Below, piece after piece: positions 33,510 through 47,670 of a DNA stretch of 64,000 bases. This DNA is from Xestospongia bergquistia (lineage: Eukaryota > Porifera > Demospongiae > Haplosclerida > Petrosiidae): assembly GCA_963965975.1 (NCBI GenBank), contig OZ014414.1, positions 7,350,730 to 7,414,729 of the forward strand, read 5' to 3'. The notes below the pieces were generated by a model that saw only the letters and a program-made list of their open reading frames with translations, did no database searches and had not been told where the DNA came from. The translations under genes were made by a program, and so were the position numbers. Numbering within the stretch: position 1 is the stretch's first letter; each line of letters begins with the position of its first letter.

Positions 33510-36500
33510 TCAGTTAACTACATCTTGTAGTCTAATACAACAAATACCACCAAGTCCATCATCAAAATACACATAAGTACCACCAGGTTCTTTATCATTA
33601 TTAGTTGACTCCATAGTAGTACTTAACGGATCTCTTCTTTGATATTGTGGAGACAAAGTAACAGAAAAGAAACTACGATGATCAGGACCCAAACAAGGGA
33701 GTAGTCCCAATAGTGTACCCACTGGTGATAACCAATAAAGATCCATTCGGAGATAATCAGGAAATTGACTGGTACAAACAAGAAAACCTAATGTATGAAA
33801 GTAAATAGTGTCAGACTTACTTAATATCTTAATGTATAATTATATAATTATTGTACATAACAAACCTGATTAATCATGCAATCTAAAATATATATCAATA
33901 CTTTTAGAACAAATCAGTCAACACTTTTATAATACAGTGTATATTTCTATGAATTGTTATATTTTATAATAATTCTAACACAATACATTGTATATTAGTG
34001 AAGGGACAAAGACGGAAGAAAGTACAAACTACTTCTATACATTTAACCTTTTTCAAGTCTTCATTATAAAAATTGCTTGCAAGTCAACATGTTGACTGAA
34101 GATGACATTCCTCAATTAAGTTATACTGACAATGTACCAGCTCCCATCATGCAATGCTCGATCACTAACTAAATGTTATAGCTTTCATATAACAATTGCT
34201 TCTCAAAATGCTATTTATACTCATTCAAATTAAATTTTCTTTTATTTATATATACCTGAACCTGCTGGTAGTACGTGGAATTGTCTGTATACAGGTCTAC
34301 CAGGTAAACTAACATCAAATACCACACTAACTTCAGTAGTTCTATATAAGAAAAAAAGACACTATAATCTCAATATCACAAAATACAGAATAATGTAAAA
34401 TGAATTAGTAAAGATACCTACATATACAATATATGTATTTATGCAAAGCACATAATGAATAAAAAACACTTAACCACATGATCAAATCATGAACCTAAGC
34501 TGATGTACAACAGAGATGTATCTGTGTATGTTTAGTTAATTATTACTTGTTGGACGTTAACAATAACTCTATGACAATACTCTTATATAAGTATTTGTAT
34601 AATATAGTATTACTAAGACATACTTAGGAGTACATTTCAGGATAATGACACGTTCATTAACACTAATGGCAACTTTACAAGATCCATAATCAGTAATATC
34701 ATCAGGTAATAGTTCATCATCATCTATTGAAGTAACAACAGATCTACTATCATTATCATCAGATATAGATACGTCATATACTGACATAACAAATACACTG
34801 TCAGCATTAAAAGCTGGAAATTGAGGATAAATAAAACCATCTTGTGGAGGATCAACGCCATCTGTTGATCTGAGACCTATTATATTCAGTCGTTCCAATG
34901 TCCCAGGATGAAGTATAGTTAGACCATCTTCACATATTACAAGTAACAAACCAGGTACTGTAACTAATCTTGATGGAAATTGAAGTGGATATCCTCGATG
35001 AGACTTGTCATGATTCATGATATCACTACTTATTACACTGTATGGATGAGAAGAGACAAAATATTAATGTATTTGATAAATTAATCATAATAAAAAGCTA
35101 GAAATATAGTTAGAGAAGTATATAGCAAGCCCAATTTGAGCATTATCAGTCAAACCAATTGTCATAGGACTTAGACAGTTAATAGTTGAATAATAAAACA
35201 AAATAAAATAATAAAAATGGCAAGCTACTCCCAAGGTATGTATTGTATGATTAAGTTTGGTAATACTATTTAATTATAGAAAATGTTTTGGCATTACCCA
35301 TCAAGGTGATTTTTAAGAATTCACCTTATTACTCTCCAGTACTCAAAAACAAAGATTGGAAACATGTGCAGCTTAAAGTCAGTTCTTTCCAGTTACATAA
35401 ACTATTACACTTATATCACAAAAATTCCAAGAGAAAATATGGTAATATTTCAGTCCTGCAACACAAATTAAAATTAAAATTAGGTTTACATATAATCAGT
35501 TAGTCTAAGGCTCAGATTGTCCTACTGGGCCTCCATACATAAGGATGTGATCAATCATTACAGGTATGTAGCATTATTGCAAAATAAATAGTAATCTGTG
35601 CCCAATGCTATTGGTAAGAAAGATGTTCTAAAATTTAGTAAATATTCCATCAGGTTATAAAATAAAATAAAGTGATTGTGTACTAATTTACACATAAGAC
35701 TAAATACAATAATAGACTATTATAGAAGTAATATGTGACACTTAATGTAAAAAATGATTAATATCTATGATTTAACAAACCATTTATCATCAGAGTCTAG
35801 ACGAAATAATCGATGTCCTAGGACCTCATAGTCAATTGGTTGTAGCACACGTCCTATTGTAGTCCATCTATTAATAATATCACCATCCTCAGTAAATATT
35901 AGATATGATTTTGTACTGTTTGTATCTGTTGAGCGGTTGGTCCTTTCATTATGAAATATTACTGCATATCTGTCATAAATAATATTGTATTTATTGAAGA
36001 GACCAAAAATAATATAATAAAATTTGTACATAAGTTACAAGTCTGAATGTTTAAGGGACAAATTTTGCGTGAAAGTAAAATTGTAGATTGTTCTCTTACA
36101 ATATTGCAACCAAAAATATGTTTCCCTCTCAAAAACCATTTAAAAATTGAAGTACTTCCAGACACATAGTAGACACATGTCATAATTACATCATCTAAGC
36201 AATGTAACACCACTTTAATATTGTACTTTTGATATGCATAACACTGGACCCAAAAAATCTCACAAACCAAACCCTGACTATCATGATATAAGTCTACAAC
36301 TAAGTTATAAAGTTAGTTATTATAATGTGAGGACATACATATAATTGGGTATTATGAAGACACCTTTGAAGTGGCTAAATTTATGATTCAATGAATAATA
36401 TAATTTTTAATATTGTATTCTATTTACCGTCTCTATAGCAATGCAATATACTTACTTAATGTGATGTAGACGTTTGGTTACATAATCAGATGCCATATCA

Positions 36501-39500
36501 GGAGTAGGCCAAATATTAGAAAATCCACTTGAATGAACAACACAATGGATTTTTGGATGAAGAAAAGACTCCAAACTACTACAGTTAATAAACTATAATA
36601 TGAATAAAATTATAATATCATGATTGAAAAAAGAAACATTAGTGACCAATATTTTTGAGTTTTAAGGTTTTTGCATTACAACATAGGAGGGTAATAATTC
36701 TAGAATAGCAAGTCAGTAGCTTTTATTTCAATTGAATATTTGTTTGCTCAAGGTACATGTACATATAGATGGTTATTTCAGTATTCCAGTAACAAAGACA
36801 AGCCTTTAATCAGCATACATTGTATCATACTGTAGTTGAATTATGTAGATACAATTTATATAATGAATGTATTGATCATTTCTTACCATTATTATGTTGG
36901 CCTTACGATCAGCTTTGACATCTGTCTCTAGTGTAAATGTTAACATGAGTGTTCCTTTGCCAAATACAACATGTGATTTGAGATACAATATAAAGAGTGG
37001 ACAAGTACGAGCTCCTTTATCATTATACTTTGTGATTGGAACATTTGTACGATAGAACTATAATGTAGAAAATAGATGATTACATATAACATAAACTGAA
37101 TTCACCATCACACTATATTTTGTATACATGTCCATGACTAATCATTACATGTTTATGTATATTCATTATATACATTAATATACTACACAATGTATCACTA
37201 AGTATGGTCAGATCAAGAGCATATTGGTCATCATCCTATTTTGGGTGTGGACTCATAGGTAACTTTTTACAACTCTCATTGGAGATACTGTTTGCAGCTA
37301 TATTTTTTTTCTTTCATGCTGTTGTTTTAAATTATATTTTTTACTGTTTCTAAACACTTTTATTGCAGCTAGTTTATGCCTGTGCAAGAGTTTGTTAATG
37401 ATATGAAAATTATGTGTGATGTAATGTCATGATGAAATGCAAAAAATGATGTTCACCATATAAGGAATTTCTAGTTCACTACAATTTGGAATAAGTAACA
37501 CTCTAATTTTTAAAGAACATTTGTAGAGTTATAAGACTAATTGAATGATGCAAACCATTTCTTTCTAGCTTATTCTTAGCCAGAGATATAACATAGTGTC
37601 ATTCTCAAATGACTAACATCTATTAATATATGTAGTAGAAAACATGATAATTTTAGTCGTGCAATCGTGATGATTAGTACAGTGTTTAGAGATCACATCC
37701 TTCATACTACTCACATAGTCTATGGACATAGTCAACTCACATAGTCTATGGACATGGGTAGGCCTTGTTCCATCATTTTGTCTAAATACTCAGTTGCTGT
37801 TTCAGGACTCAATGTGAGGTCTGTTCTTTTTTCTATTGTCCTCAATATCTCCTATAATAATACAGCAAAAATTAAATCTGCCACCAACCCACAATTTATA
37901 CAAAATAATTGAATAGTTTTAACAACTAATTCAATAAACTATTTATAATACTAGTAAATATGACAAAATATCAAATTATAGCTCAAAGTAAATGTATTTG
38001 TAAACCATATTATAAATGACTGGGCAATATAATACAGACACTAGTAAATGTATAATACATATATATTATATCATTTACCTTCCGGTATTCTTTTCTAATA
38101 AGTCTCCTTAAATCTAGTTTATAATGAGACCCATCACTACCATACCAATGAAGGAGAGCCATATAGTTGACTTCAGAATTAGTGTGGTATTCTAAATCAA
38201 CTCGATAAGCCATACATAATTCTATAACACAATCTGAAGACTCATAAACTCTAAGTGGCCATGGTAAGTGTTGTCTGACTGTAAGAATAGGAAAAAAGAA
38301 GGTACATATTAGTATTTTAATATATATATACATATACATACATACATTGTGAGCAAATGTCATTAGAATTAAAGACAGAGAAAGAAGAGGAATGTGAATC
38401 AAATACATAAATAACTGAATTTTTCTACATTAACTACATAGCTGCTTCTATTTTAACACTCACACACACATGCATGCTATAAAAGCATTCCTTGAAAACA
38501 GAGGCGAAGTAATCACATACATGTACATGTACATATACTTTTTGGCCAGCAATGTGTAGATATTTTTGTGTAGGTTGCAACAGAACTAATAAAAAGTATG
38601 TCTAAAACACATATACATATTTATGATATAAAAGTTAAAAGAAGATCTCAGTTAATTGTAAGCATGTCTAATAATTAAGGCTGGGACGAATGTTCGAATG
38701 GTTCATATAATCAAATTCTGAGTCATATTCAAAGCGGATTAGTGATAATTTGAAGCTTTGCAACGCTTTGTGCATGCGCAGTTATTATCACGTGCCACTT
38801 GTGTTATTGAATAATGATGGCAGCTTGTGATGACAATGGACCTTCTACTTCTACTTCCACATCTACTGGTCGACTTACTTCAGATGTGTGGAAGCATTTC
38901 ACCAAATATGATGGCCAACCGAAGGTGATCTGTTCATTGTGTGGAAAAGGGATCGCTTATCGTGGAGAGAATACTAATTTGAGAAATCATTTACTCTATA
39001 AACATCCACTTATCTACTCTCCAAAAGACAAAACTGCTAAAGGCATAGGAAAGAAACAGAGTAATCTTGACACAGTCGTTAAGGCTCGTGTCTGTTCCAA
39101 AGCAAAGGCAAAGGAGATTAACAACTGCATTTTTTTTTGAACTTAATTTGTATGGATATTCGGCCAGTTAGAATGGTTGAATGTGAAGGTTTTAAGTGAC
39201 TGCTGTCTTACTTGGAGCCAGGATATACTACTCCTTCTAGGAAACACTTTACAAAGCTGCTGAGAATGAAGCATGCCAGTTGCACTGAGAAGTTAGTCAA
39301 ACAGTTACAGGATGAAGCGACTGGTATAGCTCTGACAACGGATATATGGACCAGTACAGCAGTGGAAGCTTACATAACTGTCACAGCTCACTATCTTGAT
39401 CCTTCCTGGACTATGAAATCTTACGTTTTAGAAACATCTGTCTTTCCTGAAAGGCATACTGGAATAGAGATATCTGGTAAGTTGAAAGAAATTTCAGATT

Positions 39501-42500
39501 GTTTTGGTATCACTTCAAAGATATCCCTTGTTGTACATGATCAGGCAGCAAACATGATCTGCTCACTTAATATTTTAAAAAAAGAACTCGGCTGGAAGAG
39601 TCTGAGTTGTACAACCCACACACTTCAGCTGTGTTTGAAACGTGGATTTGATATCCCAGTGATTAGCAGACTTTGGCAGCAGCACGAAAGTTAGCAGGAC
39701 ACTTTAACCATAGTGTCATTGCCACTGAAGCTTTGAAAAAGAAGCAAGAGCAGATTGGTGATGGAGATAAGTTCAAAAAACTTATTAGAGACTGCCAAAC
39801 TAGATGGAACTCTTCTTTTTTCATGCTTCAGCGTCTTCTAAAGCTGTGATGGCCGATCACAGCTGTTCTTTCAGATCCAACAGTAACCAAACGAAGTGAT
39901 CAGTATCTAGATCTCAAGACTGATCAGTGGAACCTAGTTTCTGAGTTAGTAACAGTTCTTGAGCCATTTGATGTAGCCACAACTTTTCTGAGTTATGAGC
40001 AAAATCCATCATTATCCTGTGTGCTACCAGTCCTTCAAGGACTTATAGAGAGCCTTGGTCAGTTTGGTGATGAACAGCCATGTGTGTGTCAATTTAAAAA
40101 GGTGGTAATTGAAGAAATCAAAATTAGGTGGTCATTTGGTATGTTTAACAGTGATAATATTTTAGTAATTGGAGCATTAGTAGACCCTAGATTTAAGCAG
40201 CTCAAGTTTATAGATGATGAAATTAAAGAAGCAGTTAAAGAGGAGGTAATAAGAAGAATGGAACCAAAGAATCATGGTGATTCCGATAATGCTGAAGAGT
40301 TTGCAAGCAAAAGACAGAAAATAACTGCTCTTGATTATCTGTTATGACCTGAAGATGTTTTGTCTACATTGACTCCTAGTCAGGAGCTTGAAGCTTACTT
40401 AGCCGAGAGCCCATCTCCTCGATCAGTTTCTCTACAATTCTGGTGGGAAAGCAACTATGCAAGATTCCCTTTACTAAGCGAAGTTGCCAGATCTATTCTC
40501 ACAGTGCCTGCCACTTCAACGCCTTCTGAACGCGTGTTCTCAAATGCTGAAAATATAGTTACTCAACAGTGGAGTAGTCTGAAACCATCAAATGTGAACT
40601 CTATTATTTTTTTAAACAAAAACAGTGATCTTTTTTGTTAAATAGAAATAAAATAAGACAATACTATGTAAACTGGGAGTGGCTACTTGTGTGTTTTCCT
40701 TAATTAAGTTAAGTAGGGGATGGTTTCGTGGTGAAGCTTCGAATTATTCCGTTATTTTAGTAACAAAGCTTTGAATTGGGATAAACAGGCTTCGTCCCAG
40801 CCTTACTAATAATAGTAAAATGATACTTAGGAATGCTTAGATATTTCAGTGTGACTAGTTTCCATTCTTCCCCTGACTTTTTGTCACAAACAACATAACT
40901 ATATGTAAAAAAATAGCTAAAGGAGTTTTTCTGGACTCTAATTTAACATGAAGACACATTACCAAAGCCATCAATGTACACTTAAATAGATGTACAACCT
41001 ATTAAATTTAACTAGCTATTTTTAATGTTTGTCTATCTGTTATAGGTCAGGTTATTGTGAGTACTATATGTGGTATCCATAGTTTATAAGTAAACTTACC
41101 TGAATGACTCTCAATATTTAGTGAGTAATGTTGTAGAGATGATATTCTTTCAAAATGTAGACTCCTAAAAAAGTACATATAATGAATGTGTTATCGTTGA
41201 CTATACTCTGTCCATATTAAGTTTAATCCATGACTATATTTCAGGTTATAAAATGCTATGGAAAATGATTTACACCATTTAATTTAATTTAATTACACTT
41301 ATAAAAGCATTTAAAATATCCAAACATGAGGTAATACCTTCAAAGAAAAGTTGTGAAACACCTATGCACTTTTAAATATATTAGTACTAATTTTAATGAT
41401 TATATTGATAGAAAGTTTGATTTGTAGCATCAGTACACACACTTGTATATTAATATTTTCCTCATAATAAAGTTTAAGTATATATAACACCTTCTAAGTA
41501 TATATTCATTGAAAGCATGCTTTAATTATTAATGAATGTTGATAAACTATTTCCTGTAGTCCTATAATAAGTTGCAGGTTCTAAAGAAATAATAGAGGAT
41601 CCAAAGAAGAGTCAGGAAAAATTTGTGTTTAACAATCCATTCAATAATAAAACTTTATTGATAGAATAGTACAATAGTTTAATGTGAGCATACTCAGTGG
41701 GAGTAGGTTAACCACACCTACTAATACACAAAAAATATACTTAATGTGCTTTGGGAAATCCTAATGTACAAACACAATTTAACATTTACAAATTCTAGCA
41801 TGATAGCAAAATGCTAGAGGATAGAATGTATGCATTAAATGTAACTACTTTGTCTGCTACACAAATTGGACAGTAAAGTCATAATCCCTCCTTACCCATT
41901 ATAAGGATCAATAAGAACTGATCTCATTGGTGGTAGGTCCATTACTAGATCACCTGTGAGATAACCAGTAGATGTTAGACGTAAGTTGATGCTTTCTCTA
42001 TCAGGACTATGATCAGCAATCATTGAGTATGGATTACATCTAACATAATACACAAAATGTTATAAAATGTCCATTTAAAATTTTTAATACTATTAATGAG
42101 TAATAAGCAGCTATAGAAATGTATACTGTAGATATTATATATTATATGTGTATATGTTCTTACACGTACATACAAAATCTATGCATACAAACCAAGTGGA
42201 CTAAAACCTTATTAATTTATATAATTATCTAACATCAATTTTTATAGTGAAATAAGCTTGATTTATTGGTCAATTAGATCTGGCATTGGAGGGTATGTAC
42301 TAATCTATCAATCAAAAAGCCTAATACAAGATTATAATTAAAAAATTGTCCTAAGATTAATTTGATAATAATACATGACGGACTATGCTTGCCAAATCTG
42401 AAGATTGAAGAGATAGAAAGCTATGGTGTTTTTTGAAACATTTCTCCAGTAACAAAAATTTTACCCAGTTTAAAGTAATTGTGGTTGCAGTAATTAAATT

Positions 42501-45500
42501 CATTGGCTGCAAAGTATGAGAATGGTTATTTTATTTGTTGGCTCTGAAAGTTGCATAAAATAATATATAGAATACATACATGTTATGATAAACTATTATC
42601 GTTATAGGAAATACTCATGGTGGCTAAGTTAAGGCTTCTAATTGATAACTGTCTGTGTATTCCAGTAATGACCATAACAATCTGTGGAACATTTGGCATG
42701 TGCAGTGCAACAAGAAGAAAATACCTTAAGGCAAATTTTTATATGTTATAAGTATATTTGTTATTATATATTACATTTAATGATATATACTGATATATTG
42801 TTACTACTAATATAAACTTACGGAGCATAAGGATGCATTGAATGGAGTAGTTGTACTCTCCAGTGAAGTGGTAATATTGGAACATGACTAAGTTGTTGAG
42901 TTAAAGCAAACAGGTTTTGCCAGGGATGTGGACGTTGGCGTTGTGGTAGATGTATATCTTGAAATAAATGACCTGGTAATCCAATGCTGCCCCATTCGTG
43001 AAAACCAGCAAAGCTAGAGAATAAAACAGTTTTATTATTAATGTCAGTTCGTATCACATTAACACCGTTAAAAGAATACCTTATATGGTATTGTCATCAG
43101 TATATTATATTATATTATATTAAAATGTTTTTAGAATTTCTTTCATTAACATAATTTGTAGCCATATCACAGTGTGGTTACTACTAAATATCATTTGCTT
43201 AGATTGTTGCATTTTATAATTTCTACTTTTTTATTTCACAACACTATTATAAAAATCTATAACTATGACTTTCCATAAGAATGCATTTAATAGACACACA
43301 TACATGGTTACCATATTTTCTATTTGAAGGATATTATTTCAGTTCATAAAACAACATATGTCAATCTACAGATATATTTGTACTTACTCATTTAAAAAGC
43401 TGTCAAAAGCTCTCTTTGATGAATCAGTCATTCCATTGAGGGCATAGACCAGTGATAAATGATAGTACAATATAGGAAACTGATCAAGTAAATTATATGA
43501 TTTAATGAGCTTCTCACAATCATTAAGCCATTTAGTAACTACACTCTCTGAGCCTAAAAAATAATATTATACAATGAATGTACTTATAAATACTATATAC
43601 AGGAGCATACTGTAATAAACCTATCATTTCATTTAAATACAATTTAAAATAACATAATAAATCCTTACTTGTTCCATGTACTTTTTTGACTTCAGGTGTA
43701 GTAGAAAGTACATGTTTTCCAGCATGTACTCTTAGTTTAGATTCAATAGCAGCTACATGAAGAAACCATATATCAGTGGGAAAGTCCACCTCAGAACACT
43801 CTCTTAAGAACCAGTTCCAACTAGAACTAGCATTAGCAGCTGTTGATACATCCAGTATCCTTGAAGAGAGAGAGAAAAGACAGGGATAACAGGGAGAGAA
43901 GGACACACACACACAGATAGATAAAATAGATAGATAGGGGAGAGAGAGAGAGAGTGAGAATGAAAGAAAGAGAGAGAGAGAGTGATCATACCAGACACAT
44001 TCCTTACCCCGTATCCCATACTCCTGCCTGTGATGCTTTAGAACATACGTGTATCTAAAAAAATAAATGAGAATATAATAATGTAATAATAATATAATAA
44101 TGTTTAATAAAAAATAATGTGTTTAATGAGTTACTGTAAAATGAATTAAGTATGCATTAGAGTGTAGTCTTACTAAGAGAGGTTGAAATCTCTGATGAAT
44201 GTCTTCTCCATCTTTAAGAGGTAAAGCAATCTCACCACTTTTCATATATGATGATAAAGCTGAACTACGATCTCCAAAATATAGAAACATTCTAGCCATC
44301 TCATTCAAAAGAACAGCTCTATCAAATACTATAACAGAAAATGACAAGTGAAAAAAAGATGATGTTTTTAAGTCACTAAAGCTGGTAATCAATCAATAGT
44401 GGAATATAGGTGGTTCAAATGACACTAAACTTAAAGAAAGAATACAAACAACTTTAAAACAACATAGAAACACCTTCTAATATAATAGCATATACAATTT
44501 ATTGTATACCTACATTGCAATTTATATTTACTAACAATAGTTCTCACCTTCACAAGTTTCAATTTTAGATGCAAATGCATTAGCAGCAAGAAGTAAGTTA
44601 CCTCTAGCCCAATGTATATAAGCTGGCCATATCTTGAGAAACTTTGAATAAACATGACTAATTTTGACATAACTATAACAGAAAATATAGTATAAAATAT
44701 TGAAAGATAAAATTGTAATGTAGAAATGTCCGTTAAAGGAGCATAGATTTATTCAACTTAATGGATGCAAAGATACTCACCGTGTTTTTATCCAATAGTT
44801 AACTCTATCAATGGCTACTCTTTGCATTGGATGTATTATTGGACTAGATAGTGGACTTGACTTAGTCTTCTTACTAACATGATCATCTAATGTCACAGGA
44901 TAAAAGTAATTAGTATAATGAAGTAAGTGTCTTATAGCTTCTCCTCTTGTCATAAATTCATCAGCAAAGATTGTCCGTCTCAAATATGGACCAGGAACAA
45001 GATCATGTGGACTCCTTTCAAGACTTAAGTCTTCTACAGCAACTGGTCTAAATAATAAGATTATAATAACATATATCTGCATGTGTACATATACATGTAC
45101 ATGTATATGTATACGTTTACTGAGTACATATGTACATGGATTGTAAACATGGACTGTAACAAGTAATGACAAATATACCTAAAGTTATATTCCCAAGGTG
45201 ACATTAAATTGTTGTAAATGTATTTGTTCTCTTTTATAACAGCTTTCTTGCCATCTTTTTTTACTGCTGCCTTCTCTTCCTTAATAAAGTACTTTTCTAA
45301 CTCTCCTAGAAATTTCTCTAACCACTGAACATGACCAGATACAACACTACTGAGCTGTCGATCATTACTGACCAATGAAGAAATTAAGAAAGGGAGATCA
45401 AGTTCTAGTTGATCTAGACAATGTAGAGAATGTAAGCAAAGTACAATATGTACATTATCACATGACACTCAATGTCATTACTTATATTTATTTAAGTACA

Positions 45501-46417
45501 TTACTCAAGGTAAAATATGTAAGAAAAACTATGTCATGTAATGACAAAATTAATGTATATAGGTAAGTATAAATATTCATAGACACACAATCATCTACTC
45601 GCATATTAAAAATGACTTACTAATGGGCATTTTCTTAATAGTCCAGAGACATATCTCAGAGAGAGAAGGTATCGATGAATAATTAGAGAGATCCATACTT
45701 TGTATATCAAGTGAGAATGACTCATCAACTAGATCACATAATGGTTGAAAGAAATCTAACCGTGCCATTCTTTGAATCTGTCTATGTTTCTTTTTCTTCT
45801 TTTTAGAAAGCCTATATGAAACCACTAAAATAATATAATCGTGCTATTATTTATAATATATAGATATAGAATCATCCTAAAAAACTAGACCACGTGAGTA
45901 AAAGTGGTCACAAAACACTAAACCCTAAACCCTAGACCCTAAACCTTAAAAAACAACAAGGATTCATTCTTTTAGTTAACTCCAGATGTATATAACAATA
46001 TTTCTACATCAATATATTTTTCATGTACCTGCTTTTAATAACATCTTGTTGAGGTAGTTCTACCGATTTCTCCATAAAAGCCACTCCCACTTCAGAAAGT
46101 TGGTCAGACATGTTTTCCTCATCTTCACTAGTAACAGGTGACTCTGGAGCTGAATAAAATACTTCTTCCTCACCATCACTGTTGACTACTAAATACCCAG
46201 TAGTGTCATGATGTTTGCTTTCATCCCACGAGTTTGTTGTATCTGGTTGTTTCGATATTAGCTCAACACTATCTTCATCAGTTTTATCACTAAGTTTGTG
46301 TTTGTGACGTTTTTGTTTCTTGCGATAAGTTGAAGATGACTCGAGTTGTTCTTGAACTTGTGAGAGCTGCCAAGATATCATCCGACGAAATTCAAATGGT
46401 CTCTGCTTTTCAGCCAT
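33510..46417 (-). CDS. 20-exon gene, copy B (reading frame ends in exon 17)
   Basis: Exons in transcript order: 46029-46417, 45621-45811, 45179-45413, 44781-45047, 44548-44672, 44174-44328, 44008-44054, 43669-43859, 43388-43553, 42822-43013, 41896-42039, 41100-41164, 38079-38278, 37741-37851, 36887-37057, 36456-36592, 35765-35969, 34624-35037, 34256-34341, 33510-33787. Exons 1-17 are open and in phase, giving 996 residues to a TAG at 35765-35767 (DDKWFVKS-stop). Copy C reads past this point and splices to exon 18 in phase. Exons 18-20 here are still open and bounded by good splice sites, so the stop is recent, or an unseen splice (internal donor TTT|GTTAAA) is used. The intron between exons 12 and 13 carries a hAT element. 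It is probably expressed, but the product may lack the last 260 residues. Family not recognised; see copy C. Confidence 0.75.
37709..37761. repeat. 26-bp tandem duplication spanning the exon 14 donor
   Basis: CTCACATAGTCTATGGACAT occurs twice in B (37710 and 37736) but once in A and C. It copies the end of exon 14 together with its GT donor. Use of the outer donor would add 26 bases and meet a TGA at the third codon. Confidence 0.8.
38676..40805 (+). mobile_element. hAT-superfamily DNA transposon (BED zinc finger type)
   Basis: 2,130 bp with exact 15-bp terminal inverted repeats (TAAGGCTGGGACGAA) and an exact 8-bp target duplication CTAATAAT at 38668-38675 and 40806-40813, the hAT signature. 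It lies in the intron between exons 12 and 13 of copy B and is absent from A and C, so it inserted after the A/B split. The clean ends and duplication indicate a recent insertion. Confidence 0.95.
38814..40641 (+). pseudogene. hAT transposase, inactivated
   Basis: The start at 38814 gives a Ser/Thr-rich leader, then a BED zinc finger (VWKHFTKYDGQPKVICSLCG, HLLYKH; C-x2-C and H-x4-H). Next come the catalytic-domain segments (ALTTDIWTSTAVEAYITVTA, LVVHDQAANM, CTTHTLQLC), then TRWNSSFFML. The C-terminal dimerisation domain (LPLLSE-type, TPSERVFSNAENIVTQQWS) ends at 40641. The frame is broken about four times: a slip at the T-run near 39130, TGA at about 39197, a slip near 39680, TGA near 39847 and TGA at about 40345. 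Vertebrate ZBED genes derive from such transposases, but nothing suggests domestication here. Confidence 0.9.
45917..45947. repeat. Telomere-like CCCTAAA run in copy B intron 1
   Basis: Counterpart of 24003-24033 in copy A, with the better-preserved units ACCCTAAACCCTAGACCCTA. Confidence 0.6.
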
Positions 46418-47548
46418 ATTTGTAAACGAGGATGTTCCTAAGGTATTAATGATAATAACATATGCGAGTGACTAAATTACTGTACTATAAGTATGCCTGT
46501 ATTTTCAACTGAGTTTTTAAATAACATAATCTAGTAAAATAAAAAATAGTCAAACCATTGACAAATCAGTATATGTATTAATATAACTATTAAAAACAAG
46601 AAATAGATCTATAATTGTATGTGTGCAAGTACGGTCAAATAAGTAATGAGCTGAAACAATTAAAATTATATAATGTTAATAAAATTATATACATGGTTCA
46701 ATCACACGAAATAAAATAATACAATGAACGTAGTTTCTTGTCTATAGCTAAGTTTAATCCATTTTGTAGTGTGGCTATAATTAATGGAACAAAATATGTG
46801 TAATGACTGATTGATTGTAGTTTTATTTCCTGTTCTCTCCAGCACCTCTCTGATTGCTCTATATATTTTAGGAAATGTTATCTAATAAATATTCTGATAG
46901 TCTTTTGTGTATTGCCTTGCACTGTGTATACAAAGTTGTATAATGGTTGTGGCAGATAGAGTATGCCTGTATATAGCTAATAACATACACTATTGAGACA
47001 TCTTAATATGTGTATCGCAACTGCCAAGTATAATTATGTAGAACTGATTTCTCTTTTAGTTTTCCTCCTACAATAATATAGTATATATATACTAATATAG
47101 CAGAAGACCCAAGCAAACCCTAGTTTCATTCTTTTTAATGTGCAATGTATTGATGAAAACTTGGGTAGTTAATATGAACTGATACAAGGGAATCATGATT
47201 GTTAGTATCAAGTGTACTAGTGGACAACATATCCTAATTGTAGTGCAAATTGTTACTTTGAACATTACATAATAAAGGAAGATCCCTTGACATTGAAAAC
47301 CTTTAAAACATAGGAACAGTAGTAGCAATTAAAAGAGATTCTTTACGTCCACCTGAATATTAATGCTATAATTTACAAGCTATAAGTAGATTATTAATGG
47401 TCAATATAAAGCTACTACCACCTTTAATACACTAAGAACTTACTTTTGATTGGTAAGCTTACTTGTATATGCTTTTAAAATAGCTCATGACATATGTACA
47501 TGTCTATGGAATGTTTCTTCATATATACCATCAAGTCCACTGATAAGT
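46418..47548 (-). promoter_or_regulatory. Upstream region of copy B and intergenic DNA
   Basis: 46418-46680 matches the region upstream of A and, from AAGAAATA, that of C at 59440-59530. 46820-46930 (CTGTTCTCTCCAGCACCT, GTATTGCCTTGCACTGT) matches 59780-59870 and parts of 60100-60460. 47270-47400 resembles 60830-60930. So a block upstream of the gene is shared between B and C. No other gene was recognised. Confidence 0.5.
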
Positions 47549-47670
47549 AATATTTCTGTTTTATTATTAGCAGATAGAAAAAAGCTTTATTAAAAAAATC
47601 TTGTTTATGTCTTAGAGGACCAAATCCGAATGTTATTACTGACTCTGTTACTAAAATCCACTTTGTCCTA
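47549..47670 (+). pseudogene. Fem-1-like fragment in inverted orientation
   Basis: The plus strand matches the reverse complement of 63243-63370 (GCAGATAGAAAAAAGC; AATGTTATTACTGACT; ATCCACTTTGTCCT), the part of the Fem-1-like gene after the N-terminal ankyrins. It has stops in the expected frame. Other Fem-1 copies in the window are on the minus strand, so this piece was inverted. Confidence 0.65.

Larger units (their letters stand above)
38586..40884. repeat. Extra intronic insert in copy B that hosts the hAT element
   Basis: Against copy A (19084-19090, GCAACAGAACATAAC), copy B has additional sequence on both sides of the hAT element: about 80 bp left of it and about 70 bp right of it. The hAT element probably landed in an older insert of roughly 155 bp. 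No ends of that insert were identified. Confidence 0.5.
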
